A stretch of 64,000 bases of DNA. It comes from Gaiellasilicea sp963731615 (GTDB lineage Bacteria; Actinomycetota; Thermoleophilia; Gaiellales; Gaiellaceae). The stretch is from NCBI GenBank assembly GCA_963731615.1, contig CAVSWD010000003.1, positions 62,001 through 126,000 of the forward strand. Reading direction: 5' to 3'. A model generated the notes under the pieces. The model did no database searches. It was given only the letters and a program-made list of their open reading frames with translations, and had not been told where the DNA came from. The position numbers and the translations under genes are program-made. Position 1 is the first letter of the stretch, and every line of letters begins with the position of its first letter. This document shows positions 50,761 through 59,082 of the stretch, one piece after another.

Positions 50761-51284
50761 GATCGCCCTCGGCGCTTTGGATCGGTCGTATCGACCTCAG
50801 ATCCAGCGTCGTAGCGAAGCGCGACCTCGGAGCGACGGTAGATCCGCTCGAGATCGTCACGCCGGTTTCCTGTGCCGAGGATCACGCACGGACCTGCTTC
50901 CGTCGCGACGAACGTGTGCGCGGTCATCGGCGGACAGTGCACGAAGTCCCACGCCCGCAGTTGCCGTTCCTGGTCCTCGATGATCAGCACGCATTCGCCC
51001 AGCAGGATGAGGAAGTCCTCTTGGACCGACTCCGCGTGGTAGAGACCTGCTGCCTGTCCGGGCGGCACGACGCGGATATTGAACCCGGCGTGCGGCTTGA
51101 CGTACTCGGTGAGATCGGGTCGGCCTTGCAAGCAAGACAGTCGTCGGACTCGAAGATGCACGCAGCCGCCGGACCATTCGTCGTTGTCGACCCAGGCGGC
51201 GTCGGCGGTGTTGACGACGAACCAGCCCGGCGTGACGGGGGCCAGCCCCGATGCGAGACGTTCAAGGCGTGCTTCAGTGACCAC
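50748..51284 (-). CDS. Cupin-domain protein
   Basis: This 178-residue single cupin contains RVVPPGQAAGLYHAESVQEDFLILLGECVLIIEDQERQLRAWDFVHCPPMTAHTFV. The His and Glu of cupin motif 1 (YHAESVQEDF) and the His of motif 2 (HCPPMTAHTF) form a metal site. Relatives are sugar-isomerase-like or storage-fold proteins of unknown role. The GTG (51284) has a GAGGAGG-type ribosome-binding site just upstream. The C-terminal coding end is partly duplicated downstream. It is divergent from the DUF6325 gene. Confidence 0.85.
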   Translation of the reverse strand: MVTEARLERLASGLAPVTPGWFVVNTADAAWVDNDEWSGGCVHLRVRRLSCLQGRPDLTEYVKPHAGFNIRVVPPGQAAGLYHAESVQEDFLILLGECVLIIEDQERQLRAWDFVHCPPMTAHTFVATEAGPCVILGTGNRRDDLERIYRRSEVALRYDAGSEVDTTDPKRRGRSVRA

Positions 51285-51387
51285 GGTTTCCTCCTCGTTG
51301 ATCTCATCGGGCAGCCGCCGACACGCGTCAGCGACGGCCGGTGCGGGACAGTGGGATCAACTACGCCGGAAACGCCACGGCTGCGAG

Positions 51388-51417
51388 TTTAACCGGCAGG
51401 AAGTCGCTGCGTATACT
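51388..51417 (+). promoter_or_regulatory. Promoter of the DUF6325-SHOCT unit
   Basis: TTTAAC (51388-51393) and TATACT (51412-51417) are 18 bases apart and lie 32 bases upstream of ATG 51450, with AAGGAGAG before the start. The -35 context GTTTAAC also resembles stress-sigma -35 elements, though the -10 fits the housekeeping type. Confidence 0.5.
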
Positions 51418-51449
51418 GGCTGCGCTCGACCCCCAACAAGGAGAGATAC

Positions 51450-51863
51450 ATGGCAGTCGGTCCCGTCGACGTCTATATCATTGGCTTTCCGGGCAACAAG
51501 TTCACCGGGCGAATCGCCCCGGCGATCCTGGAGCTCGTGGAGAACGGCACGATTCGCGTGCTTGACCTGCTCTTCGTAATGAAGGACGGGAACGGCGTCG
51601 TCTCGTCGATCGAGATCGCAGATCTAGACGAGGAAGGCGCGGGCTTCCTCGAGATCGACATCGCGCAACCGGGTGCCCTGGGGCCCGAGGACGCCGAGGA
51701 GGTCAGCGACGACCTCCCGCCGAACAGCTCGGCCATGCTGGTCGCGTTCGAGAACACCTGGGCCGCGAAGCTGGTCGACGCCCTCCAGGCAGCCGACGCC
51801 GTCGTGATCGACTCGATCCGGATTCCGGTCGACGTCGTGTCCGCCGTGGTCGAGGCAAGCTAG
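51450..51863 (+). CDS. DUF6325 family protein
   Basis: This 137-residue acidic protein starts MAVGPVDVYIIGFPGNKFTGRIAPAILELVENGTIRVLDLLFVMKDG and ends in an Ala/Val-rich helix. The first half (an IDVxxIGFPGNxFxGxIxPALxELVExGxIRVLDLxFVxKD pattern) is the family hallmark, seen also in DUF1269-like proteins. Members are usually next to a SHOCT-domain gene, as here (33 bases downstream). There is no membrane segment. Function unknown; a stress-inducible role is often assumed from context. Confidence 0.8.
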   Translation: MAVGPVDVYIIGFPGNKFTGRIAPAILELVENGTIRVLDLLFVMKDGNGVVSSIEIADLDEEGAGFLEIDIAQPGALGPEDAEEVSDDLPPNSSAMLVAFENTWAAKLVDALQAADAVVIDSIRIPVDVVSAVVEAS

Positions 51864-51896
51864 ACCCCTTCCACTTCGAAGATCGAGAGGAACGAC

Positions 51897-52154
51897 ATGG
51901 GACTTCTACGCATGGCAACCCGCACCGCCGTCGTGGCGGGAACCGCTACCGCCGTGTCAGGGCGGGTGCAGCGTCGTCAGGCCGCAAAGTATGACCAGCA
52001 GGACGCGCAGCAGCAGCAGCAGTACGCCGCGCCACCGCCGCCGGCAGAGGAGGACGAGACCTCGCAGCTGCAGAACCTGGCGGCGCTGCACACCCAGGGT
52101 GTGCTCACCGATGAAGAGTTCGCGGCCGCCAAGGCCAAGATCCTCGGGCTCTAA
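51897..52154 (+). CDS. SHOCT-domain protein
   Basis: This 85-residue protein has a hydrophobic N-terminal segment (TRTAVVAGTATAVSGRV), a Gln/Pro-rich linker (DQQDAQQQQQYAAPPPPAEEDE), and a C-terminal SHOCT motif LQNLAALHTQGVLTDEEFAAAKAKILGL. SHOCT is a short oligomerisation or binding module, often at protein ends. It pairs with the DUF6325 gene upstream, probably as one transcript. The start ATG is 13 bases after a GAGAGGA-type ribosome-binding site. Confidence 0.85.
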   Translation: MGLLRMATRTAVVAGTATAVSGRVQRRQAAKYDQQDAQQQQQYAAPPPPAEEDETSQLQNLAALHTQGVLTDEEFAAAKAKILGL

Positions 52155-52174
52155 ATCCGACAAACCGCGGGACT

Positions 52175-52924
52175 GTGAGGCACGTCGAGGCGTACTCGCA
52201 GCTGGCAGGGGTCTATGACGAGATCGTCATCGACCCCTGCCACGACCGCTGGGCCTCGTTCCTCGATCAGCTCTGGAGCGAAGACTCGACCGGCGTACGC
52301 TCCGTGCTCGATCTCTGCTGCGGCACCGGCGTCCTCGCCGGCGAGTTGGCCGCACGGGGCTACCGGGTCGTCGGCGTCGACGCCTCGGACGCGATGCTCG
52401 CTCGCGCCCGCGAGCGGCTCGGCCCTGACGTGGCCTTGCACCGACTGACCCTGCCCGACCTGAGCATCGACGGCGTCTTCGACGCGGCGGTCTGCACGTT
52501 CGACGGCCTCAACTACCTCAGTCCGGACGAGCTGCGCCAGACCCTGGCGGCGGTGGCGATTCGGCTTCGGCCGGCCGGCTGGCTCGTCTTCGACCTTCAC
52601 ACCGACGCGATGATGAGCTTTACGGTCTCCAACCCCGTCGTCACCGGCGAAGCGGCCGGAAACGGCTTCGTGATCAGCAGCGTCGTCGATCCGAGCGCGC
52701 GCACCTGCGACACCCGAATCGAGCTCATGCGCCGTGAGGGCGAACCCTTCAGCGAGCAGCACCGACAGTACTTCCACTCGGACGCGGCCGTCCGCTCCTC
52801 CCTGGAGGACGCGGGCTTCACGGTCACCGCGGTCGGCGAGGAGTACACGCACGAGCCGGCTGACGCCTCCACCCTGCGCGCGACCTGGACTGCACGGCGC
52901 CAGGTACGTTTGAACGACCGATGA
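52175..52924 (+). CDS. Class I SAM-dependent methyltransferase
   Basis: This 249-residue protein opens YSQLAGVYDEIVIDPCHDRWASFL. SAM-binding motif I is VRSVLDLCCGTGVLAGELAARGYRVVGVDASDAML, followed by FDAAVCTFDGLNYLSPDELRQTL and LRPAGWLVFDLHTD. Small-molecule methyltransferases of this type act on varied substrates. The start GTG is 20 bases after the SHOCT gene, so it may belong to that unit. The substrate is unknown. Confidence 0.87.
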   Translation: MRHVEAYSQLAGVYDEIVIDPCHDRWASFLDQLWSEDSTGVRSVLDLCCGTGVLAGELAARGYRVVGVDASDAMLARARERLGPDVALHRLTLPDLSIDGVFDAAVCTFDGLNYLSPDELRQTLAAVAIRLRPAGWLVFDLHTDAMMSFTVSNPVVTGEAAGNGFVISSVVDPSARTCDTRIELMRREGEPFSEQHRQYFHSDAAVRSSLEDAGFTVTAVGEEYTHEPADASTLRATWTARRQVRLNDR

Positions 52925-52981
52925 GTTCGAAGGCTGCGGCCGGTCTTTGATCCAATCCGGAAAAGCGACGAGGGGGCAGGC

Positions 52982-55360
52982 ATGACCGAGCAGCAGGATC
53001 CGACCGTGGAGCGCCGCAGCGCCGCCCACGAACGTCTCGCCACAGGAGGCTTCGCGCGTTGGACGCGGGCGTGCGCCACGCACCCGTGGCGAGTGGTCCT
53101 TGCCTGGCTCGGCATCATCGTCACGCTCATCCTTCTCGTCGCGACGGTCGGTGGCTCGCTCAGGGATGAGTTCGAGATCCCCGGGTCGGACACGCAGCGG
53201 GCGACCGACCTGATCGAGGCCGAGTTCGCCGAGGAGCAGGGTGGCGTCCTCAACGTCGTCTTCGCGGCTCCGGAGGGCGAGCGGCTCGACACGCCGGAGC
53301 GCAAGGCGGCGATCGAGAGCGCGATCACGCGCCTCGAGTCGAACGAGTTCAAAGCGACGGAGGACGAGGCGGGCCTGACAAGCGTCGCCGACCCGTTCGA
53401 GGACGAGAGCTTCTCGGACGATGGCCGGATCGCGTACAGCCAGGCGCAGTTCGACCGGGTCATCTACGACGAAGACCGCGAGACCGTCGTCGAGGTGCAG
53501 GACACGGTGCGCGAGCTCGTCGAACCGGTCGGGGTGACGGTCGAATACAACGGCGAAGCCGAGTTCCCACCGGTCGAGCAAGGGACGTCCGAGCTGCTCG
53601 GGCTGCTCGCCGCGATCCTCGTGCTGCTGATCGTCTTCCGGACCTTCGTAGCGATGTTCATCCCGATCGTGCTCGCGATCGTGGCCCTGATGACCGCGTT
53701 CCTGCTCTTGTTCATCCTTGCCGGGCTCACGGACATCAACACGATCACGCCGATCCTCGTCTCGATGATCGGGCTCGGCGTCGGGATCGACTACTCGCTC
53801 TTCATCGTCACGCGCTTCCGGCAGCTGCTCCACGAGGGGCTCTCGCCCGCAGACGCCGCCTCCGAGGCCGGCGCCTCCGCAGGGCGGGCGGTGCTCTTCG
53901 CGGGCTTGACGGTGGCGATCTCGGTCGCCGGGCTCGCGTTCTTCGGGCTCGACTTCGTGACGAAGCTCGGGATCGGCAGCTCGCTCGGCGTCCTGACGAC
54001 CGTGCTGATCGCAAACTCGCTGCTGATCGCGGTCCTCCGGCTTCTGGGCCACAAGATCGACCGCCTCAAGGTGCCGTTCCTGCCTGCGATCGACGACTCT
54101 GAGGCAGCCCGCGAGAAGACGCTGATCGCGCGCTGGGGACGGTTTGTGACTGCGAACGCCAAGATCGTCTTCCCGGCCGTGCTGATCGGGCTCATCGTGC
54201 TCGCCTCGACCTCGGGGCTCGTTCGCCTCGGCGCGGCCGACCAGGGGACGCAGCCGACGGCGCAGACAAGCCGGCGGGCCTACGACCTGCTCGCGGAGGG
54301 GTTCGGGGCGGGCTTCAACGGGCCGATCCCGATCGTCGTCGATGTCAACGCCGACCCGGAGGCGCCGGACCGGATCTTCGACGGCGTCGAAGGGCTCCCG
54401 GGCGTTGCGTCCGTCGGCGAGCCTCAGCTCAACGACGAGGAGACCGTCGCGATCGTCTTCGTCACCCCGACGTCGGCGCCGCAGGACGAGGCGACCGACG
54501 AGCTCGTCGACCTGCTGCGCAGCGACATCGTGCCGGCGGGCATCGCGGGAGGCGACGCGGTCGCCTACGTCTCGGGCCAGACCGCGGCGTTCAAGGACAT
54601 CGGCGAGCGGATCATCCAGCGGCTGCCGTTGTTCCTGCTCTTCGTGATCGGGGTCACGTTCATCGTCCTCGCGATGGCGTTCAGGTCGATCGTCGTCTCG
54701 CTGACGGCGGCCATCACGACGATCATCTCCGCCTTTGCCGGCTTCGGCGTCCTGACTCTGGTCGTGCAGGAGGGCCATCTGCTCGGCCTGACGGGACTCG
54801 ACCGAACAGGGCCGATCGAGACGTTCGTCCCGCCGATCACCTTCGCAATCCTCTTCGGGCTCTCGATGGACTACATGGTCTTCCTGATGAGCCGGATCCG
54901 GGAGGAGCACGTGCACGGGCTGAAGACGAGGGCCGCGGTCGAGCACGGAATCTCGGCGATCGGGCGCGTCGTCGTCGCCGCGGCGGTGATCATGGGCACC
55001 GTCTTCGCGGCCTTCATCCTCAGCGCCGACCGGATCCCGAAGGAGTTCGGGCTCCTGCTCGCCGTCGCGATCCTGACCGACGCGCTGATCGTCCGGATGA
55101 CGCTCGTGCCGGCGTTCTTCACGCTTCTGGGCGAGAAGACGTGGTACATCCCGCGCTGGCTCGACCGGGCGCTGCCGAACCTCACGATCGAGCCGCCGCA
55201 CGAGGGGCAGCCTCCGTCGTGGCCGAGGTCGAGCGTCCGGTGGAAGCGACATGACCGGCGGAGGAGGCCACCAGCTTCGGGGCTGAGCGCAACGGCCGGC
55301 TGCGGCTCATCCACTCCGCATGACGACTCGCCGGCTCGCGGTGGGAGAATCGCTGAATGA
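52982..55360 (+). CDS. MMPL/RND family transporter
   Basis: This 792-residue proton-driven exporter has twelve membrane helices in two halves. The first helix is WRVVLAWLGIIVTLILLVATVGG. Each half has a soluble porter-like loop and a D-Y motif helix: ISMIGLGVGIDYSLFIVTRFR-type in half one (GVGIDY) and ILFGLSMDYMVFLMSRIREE in half two, as in MmpL proteins. It probably exports lipids, siderophores or drugs. It is not next to a lipid synthase, so the cargo is open. The stop overlaps the RDD gene by ATGA. Confidence 0.92.
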   Translation: MTEQQDPTVERRSAAHERLATGGFARWTRACATHPWRVVLAWLGIIVTLILLVATVGGSLRDEFEIPGSDTQRATDLIEAEFAEEQGGVLNVVFAAPEGERLDTPERKAAIESAITRLESNEFKATEDEAGLTSVADPFEDESFSDDGRIAYSQAQFDRVIYDEDRETVVEVQDTVRELVEPVGVTVEYNGEAEFPPVEQGTSELLGLLAAILVLLIVFRTFVAMFIPIVLAIVALMTAFLLLFILAGLTDINTITPILVSMIGLGVGIDYSLFIVTRFRQLLHEGLSPADAASEAGASAGRAVLFAGLTVAISVAGLAFFGLDFVTKLGIGSSLGVLTTVLIANSLLIAVLRLLGHKIDRLKVPFLPAIDDSEAAREKTLIARWGRFVTANAKIVFPAVLIGLIVLASTSGLVRLGAADQGTQPTAQTSRRAYDLLAEGFGAGFNGPIPIVVDVNADPEAPDRIFDGVEGLPGVASVGEPQLNDEETVAIVFVTPTSAPQDEATDELVDLLRSDIVPAGIAGGDAVAYVSGQTAAFKDIGERIIQRLPLFLLFVIGVTFIVLAMAFRSIVVSLTAAITTIISAFAGFGVLTLVVQEGHLLGLTGLDRTGPIETFVPPITFAILFGLSMDYMVFLMSRIREEHVHGLKTRAAVEHGISAIGRVVVAAAVIMGTVFAAFILSADRIPKEFGLLLAVAILTDALIVRMTLVPAFFTLLGEKTWYIPRWLDRALPNLTIEPPHEGQPPSWPRSSVRWKRHDRRRRPPASGLSATAGCGSSTPHDDSPARGGRIAE

Positions 55361-56385
55361 CCGCGACCGACGATCCCGCGCTCGAACCGCCTGACGGCAC
55401 CGATCCCGCGCGCGATCGCGATGTTGCCGTCGGGGTCGTGCTCGTCGCCGCGCAGGCGGCGCTTGCTGCCGCGCGGCTGGCGCTGCTGCCGGCGCGCCTG
55501 ATAGCGCAGGGTCCCGTCGTTGCGCCGCTCGTCCGCCGGGAGGTGGATCGGCTTGCAGATGCAGGCAAGGACGCGGGCGACCGCGGCCGCCGCTATCTCG
55601 ACGAGGTGCCCGAGCGGGTCGTCGACCAGTTCCGCAGCGACACCGACCTCCAGAACGCCGTGCTCGCGGGCTTGGACGACGCGGAGATCGAGCGCCTGGT
55701 GCGGCGGGTCCTCGCAAGCCCTGCGCTCGAGCGCATCCTGCAGAGCCCCGAAAGCGAGCGGCTGCTGCAGCTGATCGTGGCGAGCCCCGCCGTCCGGGCC
55801 GGGCTCGTCGATCAGTCGACGGGGTGGTTCGACGAGATCGCGGCGACCCTGCGTACCGCAGTTCGGCGGCTGGACGAGCGAGTCGACGCCCGCCGCCCCC
55901 CTGCCGTCGCCGGACGCTACGCGGGCCTTGCAACTCGAGCCGTGGCCCTGGCGGTCGACGCGGTGGCCACCCACGCGCTCTACCTTCTCGGCGTGGGCGT
56001 GATCGCGGCCGTTGCCTCGCTCGCCGGGGGACTGAGACCGGCCTGGCTGGCCGCCGGGCTCGCGGCTCTCGGCTGGCTCGTGATCGTCGGGGTGTACTTC
56101 GTCGGCTTCTGGACGCTGGCGGGGCAAACGCCGGGTATGCGCCTGATGCGGGTGTGCCTCTCCCGGCCGATGGGAGTGGGACGCTCGCTCGCGCGCTTCG
56201 CCGGCCTTGTGCTCTCGATTGCGCCGTTCTTCCTCGGATTCGCCAGCGTGCCGTTCGACCGCAAGCGCCGCGGGCTACCCGATTTCATCGCCGGCACGAG
56301 GGTCGTGTGGGCCGACGCTCATCCCGACTGGATGATGCGCATGCACGCGCTGGGTTCGAGACTCAGTCCCGCAGATGAAGAGTGA
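55357..56385 (+). CDS. RDD-domain membrane protein
   Basis: This 342-residue protein has a long N-terminal soluble part with helical repeats (LQNAVLAGLDDAEIERLVRRVLASPALERILQSPESERLLQLIVASPAVRAGL). The RDD membrane domain follows at about 185-320, with RYAGLATRAVALAVDAVATHALYLLGV (R...D), WTLAGQTPGMRLMRVCL and RRGLPDFIAGTRVVW. RDD proteins are linked to transport or ion balance. The ATG overlaps the MMPL stop, so the two membrane proteins are made together. Confidence 0.87.
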   Translation: MTATDDPALEPPDGTDPARDRDVAVGVVLVAAQAALAAARLALLPARLIAQGPVVAPLVRREVDRLADAGKDAGDRGRRYLDEVPERVVDQFRSDTDLQNAVLAGLDDAEIERLVRRVLASPALERILQSPESERLLQLIVASPAVRAGLVDQSTGWFDEIAATLRTAVRRLDERVDARRPPAVAGRYAGLATRAVALAVDAVATHALYLLGVGVIAAVASLAGGLRPAWLAAGLAALGWLVIVGVYFVGFWTLAGQTPGMRLMRVCLSRPMGVGRSLARFAGLVLSIAPFFLGFASVPFDRKRRGLPDFIAGTRVVWADAHPDWMMRMHALGSRLSPADEE

Positions 56386-56412
56386 CCACACGAGAGCGCT
56401 GGGCCTAGTCGG

Positions 56413-56598
56413 GTGAAGCGCGTCGTGATCACGATCGAGGGTGGGAACTTCACCGACGTCCAGGACGCGGAGCTGCTCACCTTGCCTGCTGCAGGCGACC
56501 CGATCGAGACGAAGTACGGCACGTGCATCGTCATCCGGAGCGATGCACTCGAGGACGGCGGCCCGTACGACGGCAGGATTGCCTGCCGGCTTCCCTAA
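56413..56598 (+). CDS. Small hypothetical protein
   Basis: This 61-residue ORF reads MKRVVITIEGGNFTDVQDAELLTLPAAGDPIETKYGTCIVIRSDALEDGGPYDGRIACRLP, summarised as a compact beta-rich domain with two Cys. There is no known family. The GTG start follows the RDD gene by 27 bases. A conserved-looking GTCIVIRSD core suggests a real protein, but support is limited to codon use and context. Confidence 0.5.
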   Translation: MKRVVITIEGGNFTDVQDAELLTLPAAGDPIETKYGTCIVIRSDALEDGGPYDGRIACRLP

Positions 56599-56601
56599 GC
56601 G

Positions 56602-57756
56602 TTAGGGAGCGGCGACAGGAGTCCCGCGAGCGCGTCCGATGGCGCGCGCGATGTGGAACGCGGCCGACGTCAGGGGTGCGGCGAGCACGAGGCCGGCCAT
56701 CCCGAAGAGGCTGCCGAAACCGATCGTGACGACGAGGATCAGGAGCGGATTCAGGTCGAGCGCCGCCCCGAATGCGATCGGCTGGACGATGTTCTGCAGC
56801 ATGCCGTTCGCCAGCAGCACGATCACCAGCATGATCAGCGCGTCCTGCGTGCCGTTCGCGCCGAGGGCGATGATGACGGCGAACGCACCCGAGACGAACG
56901 CGCCGATGAACGGGACGTAGGCGGTTACGAGCGTCACGACCGCGATCGTGCCGGCGAGCGGGACTCCCAGCAGCCATGCACCGACACCGACCACCACTCC
57001 ATTGAAGACGGCCACGATCGTGACGCCGACGAAGTAATGCCGGATCGACGAGATCACCTCCCCGGTGATCGTTCGGGCGACCGCCTGCGGCACGCCGAGA
57101 TGGGCCTCGACCCACGAGCGGAACGCAGGCCCGTCCTTGAGCAGGAAGACGAGGCTGAAGGCCGAGAAGACGACCGCGAACGCCAGCGACGTGATCCCTT
57201 GGAGCGTCGTCAGGACGCCGTGAAGGAGGGTGGAGATCACTGCAGGGACATCCTGCTTGGTCGTCTCCGTGGCGCTCGACGCCCCACTCGTGCTGGCTCC
57301 CGCATCCGTGAGCCAGCTCTGCACCTTGTCGGCAGCGGAGCTCATGTAGTTCGAGATCGCGCCCGCCTCCGAGACGATGCCGCCGATGACGAGCAGGGCG
57401 ATGATGGCCGCCACCACGAGCGCCATCAGCAGAACGATCAGCGCCCCCACGATGCGCGGCACATGGCGACGCTGCAGCGCGCCGACGAGAGGCGCGGTGA
57501 CGGTTGCGACGACAAGGCCGATCAGCACCGGTCCGACGATTACCGCCGCCTGGCCCAGGACCCAGAACACCCCCGCGAGGAGGAGCCCGACTCCGACCAG
57601 CAACCAGGACGACCGCCCGAGCTCGCGAAGCCACCGCGGCGGCTTGAAGGTCGACGACAGCCCGCTCACCTGCGCCGCATCGAGCTCGAAACCCGCTGCA
57701 GGCGCGGTTACCTCGGCACCGTCGCCGGAGCTCTCGCGATGTGAGCGAAACCTCAT
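56602..57756 (-). CDS. AI-2E family transporter
   Basis: This 384-residue protein has seven or eight membrane helices with the family landmarks VGPVLIGLVVATVTAPLVGALQRRHVPRIVGAL, then SLVFLLKDGPAFRSWVEAHLG and VPFIGAFVSGAFAVIIALGANG, LLANGMLQNIVQPIAFGAALDLNPLLILVVTIGFGSLFGMAGLVLAAPL. Members export autoinducer-2 or act as ion antiporters. ATG 57756 (MRFRSHRESS) is preferred over 57819. It is divergent from the DUF4239 gene, whose upstream region it overlaps. Confidence 0.9.
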   Translation of the reverse strand: MRFRSHRESSGDGAEVTAPAAGFELDAAQVSGLSSTFKPPRWLRELGRSSWLLVGVGLLLAGVFWVLGQAAVIVGPVLIGLVVATVTAPLVGALQRRHVPRIVGALIVLLMALVVAAIIALLVIGGIVSEAGAISNYMSSAADKVQSWLTDAGASTSGASSATETTKQDVPAVISTLLHGVLTTLQGITSLAFAVVFSAFSLVFLLKDGPAFRSWVEAHLGVPQAVARTITGEVISSIRHYFVGVTIVAVFNGVVVGVGAWLLGVPLAGTIAVVTLVTAYVPFIGAFVSGAFAVIIALGANGTQDALIMLVIVLLANGMLQNIVQPIAFGAALDLNPLLILVVTIGFGSLFGMAGLVLAAPLTSAAFHIARAIGRARGTPVAAP

Positions 57757-57863
57757 CCCGACACCATTCTCCCGCGCCACGCCGCGTCCTGCTCGGCGTG
57801 GCCGACGATCTTCATCCACAACGGACGATGTTCGTGCTGCGGGGTCGAGTCGAGAATCGCGTC

Positions 57864-58691
57864 ATGAGCCTCTGGCTGGCGTCTCTCCTCGTCGTCGTGA
57901 CGGCTGCGCTCGCGATCGCAGCGATCCTGGCCGTGCGGCGCGGCGCCCCCGACGGCAGCTACTTCAACGACGGGGACCGGGCCGCGGGCGTCTTCGGCGT
58001 CCTGGCGACCGGCTTCTCGGTGCTGCTGGGCTTCATCGTCTTCCTCGCGTTCACGAGCTACGACGACTCGCGCCGTGGCGCCGAGGACGAGGCGCTCATC
58101 GTCGGGCAGCAGTTCGAGACGGCGCAGTTCCTGCCCGAGGCCGGCGGCCGGCGCGCCGCGGCCGAGCTCGTTTGCTACGGGCGCTCGATCGTGAACATGG
58201 AGTGGTCGTTGATGGAGGACGGCGGCGGCGTCGACAACATCAACCCCTGGGGGCTCGCGCTCTTCCGGACGCTCGAGAGCATCGAGCCGCGCACGCCCGT
58301 CGAGGAGACCGCGTACGCGAAGTGGCTCGACCAGACCTTCGATCGCGAATCGGCCCGCTCGACCCGCCTGCACGGAGCCGAGGGCGTGATCCCGTCGCCG
58401 CTCTGGGCAGTGCTCTTCCTGATCGCCGCCGTCATCTTCGGCTTCATGCTCTTCTTCGCCGACAGCGGCGAGTCGCGGCTCGTCCAGGCGACGCTGATGG
58501 CGTCCGTCACGCTCGTCATCGGTGCCACTCTCGTTCTCATCTCCGTCCTCAACGCACCCTTCCGTCCGGGTCCCGGAAGCTTGCGCCCGATCGCGATGGA
58601 ACGAACGCTGCAGACGCTCGAGGAGGCGAGAGCCGCGCTCGGCGAGTCGGACCCGCTTCCGTGCACGACCACCGGCGCCGCGACCGGCTGA
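57864..58691 (+). CDS. DUF4239 membrane protein
   Basis: This 275-residue protein starts MSLWLASLLVVVTAALAIAAILAVRRG. It contains GFSVLLGFIVFLAFTSYDDSRRGAEDEALIVGQQFETAQFLP and ELVCYGRSIVNMEWSLM, the DUF4239 pattern. Two further C-terminal helices are LWAVLFLIAAVIFGFMLFF and LMASVTLVIGATLVLISVLNAPF. The family is related in shape to bestrophin-like channels; the function is unproven. Upstream in-frame starts exist at 57741 and 57828. Confidence 0.85.
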   Translation: MSLWLASLLVVVTAALAIAAILAVRRGAPDGSYFNDGDRAAGVFGVLATGFSVLLGFIVFLAFTSYDDSRRGAEDEALIVGQQFETAQFLPEAGGRRAAAELVCYGRSIVNMEWSLMEDGGGVDNINPWGLALFRTLESIEPRTPVEETAYAKWLDQTFDRESARSTRLHGAEGVIPSPLWAVLFLIAAVIFGFMLFFADSGESRLVQATLMASVTLVIGATLVLISVLNAPFRPGPGSLRPIAMERTLQTLEEARAALGESDPLPCTTTGAATG

Positions 58692-58692
58692 C

Positions 58693-58722
58693 AAGCGGCG
58701 GCGCCGTAGGGCGCCGCCGCTT
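58693..58722. terminator. Bidirectional hairpin terminator
   Basis: AAGCGGCGGCGCC / GGCGCCGCCGCTT forms a perfect 13-bp stem with a GTAG loop between the convergent DUF4239 and small membrane protein genes. It ends in TT on the plus strand and AA-derived TT on the minus strand, so it can act both ways. Confidence 0.75.
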
Positions 58723-58730
58723 CAGGACGA

Positions 58731-58988
58731 TCAGGACGTAAAGCCTTGCTCCCTTGCAGCCTCGGCGAGGTCCTGGCGGTGTTGCTTTGCACGGCGGTCG
58801 AAGATCCACCCGAAGAGGATCAGCAGCCCCGCGAAGCCGAGCAGCATCCCGAAGAACCCCCAGCGGAGCCACGCGTTCTCGAGCAGTGCCAGTAACACGA
58901 GTGCCGCGATGCCACAGGCGATCGCACCGGCGACGACGGCCAACCAGAACTTCGCTCCGAGCTTCATCGGTTGCTCCTGTTCGCTCAT
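58731..58988 (-). CDS. Small two-helix membrane protein
   Basis: This 85-residue protein has helices FWLAVVAGAIACGIAALVLLALL and WGFFGMLLGFAGLLILFGWIFDRRAKQ, with both termini probably cytoplasmic, and a charged tail. The start is supported by AAAGGAG (complement near 58994-59000) before the ATG. No family is recognised. Confidence 0.7.
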   Translation of the reverse strand: MSEQEQPMKLGAKFWLAVVAGAIACGIAALVLLALLENAWLRWGFFGMLLGFAGLLILFGWIFDRRAKQHRQDLAEAAREQGFTS

Positions 58989-59082
58989 GTCGTACTCCTT
59001 TCGTTCATGGTGTCACGTGTGTTAGAGGCTTGTAGACGTCGCGGCCGCCTGACGTGCCTGCACGTGGACGGCCCTGCCGCGT

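Noticed and set aside
51988..52022. Short CAG-rich repeat inside the SHOCT gene
   Set aside because: It encodes the Gln-rich linker in frame; no evidence of a CRISPR or mobile repeat.
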